Shown here: piece after piece, positions 62,254-63,404 of the stretch
Position numbering within the stretch: the stretch's first letter is position 1
How the letters are laid out: each line of letters opens with the position of its first letter
Origin: an uncultured Prevotella sp.
GTDB taxonomy: Bacteria > Bacteroidota > Bacteroidia > Bacteroidales > Bacteroidaceae
NCBI GenBank assembly: GCA_937907705.1
Contig: CALCVP010000039.1
Span: forward strand, 1-63,404
Direction: 5' to 3'
DNA: 63,404 nucleotides
Translations under genes and position numbers: made by a program
Notes under the pieces: model-generated
The model's database searches: none
What the model was told of the DNA's origin: nothing
The model's input: only the letters and a program-made list of their open reading frames with translations

Positions 62254-63390
62254 TTAACGCAGAAGGTAGCTATTTATTACATTTGAAACAGGCTTAACAT
62301 AGGCAATACACAGCAACCATGCTATAACGAGGGCCAAGAAAAAGGCCAAGAAGAAGCAAAACAGGTCGGCAGAAAGGCCTGCACCCTCGCCCATTGCATG
62401 CCGCAACAGTCGCAAGGCCAACAGATGCACCATGAAAAACTCAAAACTCAAGCTGCCTAACCACACCATCATGCGAGACGACAGAGTACGAATAATCCAA
62501 CTTGAAGTGCCGTTTTGAAGCGCCAAATGCAAAATAAAGAGGGGCATAACCAACCAAAAGAGAGCCGCACAACGCACCGCCCAACCCATCTGCCGGTGCA
62601 GGAAGTAGAGCAATACCAGCGCAACCACATCACACAAAAGCATCCATCTGCCCATGACAATGTACCTCCAGCAATGGGTCAACTTGGCTAACAGTGGCAG
62701 CTTCGGCATCATCCATTCAACGCTTCCATGGCAAATGGTTACTGATTTATACAGTCTGTAAGTGCAAATGCCCGATGCAAAGTCTATCCATCGTGCCAAA
62801 GGATTGGCATATAGCGTACAGTTAGCCATGCAGTCGGGTATCCGTATTGCCACCGCTACATAGATTACTGCCAGCAAGAAGAATGTTCCGGCCAAGCATT
62901 TCCACGACTTACGCATAAGCCAACGGTAAGAACAAGGAAACACGATGTAGAAAAACAGAGTATCACCCAAGAACCATGACACGGCATTGAGCGTGTAAAG
63001 CGTGTGCGAAGACGGTATCCAGGCTTGCAGAAGCAGCAGGTTTGACAGTACTTGAGTTGCGTCATAGCAGTGTCCTATGCGGCTGTCAAGCAACCAAAAT
63101 GCCGCAAACAGCAGCACGTGCAAAGGGTAAAGATGCACCCAATGCGACCAAAAGAACGGTTTCAAGGCAAACTCCCGACGGGTTACTTGCGGTCCATAGC
63201 CCCATGAAAGTACAAAACCGCTCAACACAAAGAAGAACGATACGCCCATGTCTCCACCGTAATCAAAAGCCAATGGCATGTCGTCTGACACGCAATGGCT
63301 CAGATATATGAAAACAACAAACAGGAAACGTGCACCTTGAAACGCCCGAATCCTGCCTGCATTATCTTGCTTCAGTGCTTCACTGTTCAT
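62254..63390 (-). CDS. Acyltransferase family 3 membrane protein (OafA-like)
   Basis: A 378-aa inner-membrane protein with about ten helices. The family signature RIRAFQGARFLFVVFIYLSHC opens the protein, followed by GGDMGVSFFFVLSGFVLSWGY; the His in the first helix is the catalytic candidate. Such proteins O-acetylate or O-acylate lipid-linked glycans, O-antigen or capsule. It begins the visible part of the minus-strand series (OafA, FdtA, acyltransferase, FdtB), 31 bp before fdtA, and is complete within the window. The cluster probably continues beyond the right edge. Confidence 0.88.
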   Translation of the reverse strand: MNSEALKQDNAGRIRAFQGARFLFVVFIYLSHCVSDDMPLAFDYGGDMGVSFFFVLSGFVLSWGYGPQVTRREFALKPFFWSHWVHLYPLHVLLFAAFWLLDSRIGHCYDATQVLSNLLLLQAWIPSSHTLYTLNAVSWFLGDTLFFYIVFPCSYRWLMRKSWKCLAGTFFLLAVIYVAVAIRIPDCMANCTLYANPLARWIDFASGICTYRLYKSVTICHGSVEWMMPKLPLLAKLTHCWRYIVMGRWMLLCDVVALVLLYFLHRQMGWAVRCAALFWLVMPLFILHLALQNGTSSWIIRTLSSRMMVWLGSLSFEFFMVHLLALRLLRHAMGEGAGLSADLFCFFLAFFLALVIAWLLCIAYVKPVSNVINSYLLR

Positions 63391-63404
63391 TTATCCATAT
63401 AGGG

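Noticed and set aside
1..63404. tRNA, rRNA or insertion sequence
   Set aside because: Reading both strands I found no T-arm consensus with cloverleaf, no rRNA stretch, and no transposase or integrase-like protein.

Overview
The window is about 63 kb of chromosome from a member of the Bacteroidales, most likely a Prevotella (sensu lato). The signs are SusC/SusD outer-membrane pairs, a type IX secretion C-terminal domain on a pectinase, the gene order guaB-parvulin-surA-ostA-mutL, promoters with the Bacteroidota -7 box TAnnTTTG and a TTG-type -33 box about 19-21 nt upstream, A-rich start regions without strong Shine-Dalgarno sequences, and a DUF4492 gene in front of cydAB. No tRNA, rRNA, insertion sequence, prophage or CRISPR array was seen.

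Layout. 1-240: a promoter and a terminator frame a gene-less, roughly 190-nt transcription unit (candidate small RNA). 648-5362 (minus strand): queuosine precursor operon yhhQ-queF-patatin/barrel protein-queD-queE, with a probable preQ1-I riboswitch directly before yhhQ; queC is not in the operon. 5596-5967: hotdog thioesterase. 6141-15038 (minus): guaB, two parvulin-type periplasmic chaperones, the LptA-like OstA protein, a small membrane protein and mutL, so purine synthesis, outer-membrane assembly and mismatch repair run in one direction. 15515-25715: a starch/malto-oligosaccharide-type locus with an MFS sugar importer and LacI regulator on the minus strand and SusC-SusD-SusE-SusF on the plus strand, but no glycoside hydrolase. 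25904-26875: ribD. 27074-37870 (minus): pectin locus SusC-SusD-secreted protein-pectin methylesterase/pectate lyase fusion. 39045-40154: Mrp/ApbC. 40262-45306 (minus): TolC-HlyD-two ABC-2 permeases without an ATPase. 45409-46284: coiled-coil envelope protein. 46807-49974: DUF4492 and cytochrome bd oxidase cydA (frameshifted at a G6 run) and cydB. 50633-56817: hflX, DUF4954 protein, M16 peptidase. 56961-58610 (minus): class I fumarase. 59636-63390 (minus): part of a surface-polysaccharide cluster making and acylating a dTDP-3-amino-sugar.

The most striking observation is not a gene. At least ten intergenic regions carry short arrays (3-6 units) of a degenerate unit with an exact 22-bp period. 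Each unit has a 9-bp near-palindromic core (consensus WGCANTGCW) and a 13-bp spacer that often starts WTYGG and ends RAW. Units within an array are often near-perfect reverse complements of each other, giving stems of 12-21 bp. The period equals about two turns of B-DNA. The arrays lie in divergent, convergent and tandem intergenic spaces alike and touch coding sequence only at stop codons. I do not recognise this family. It is the best candidate here for an undescribed chromosomal element or protein-binding platform.
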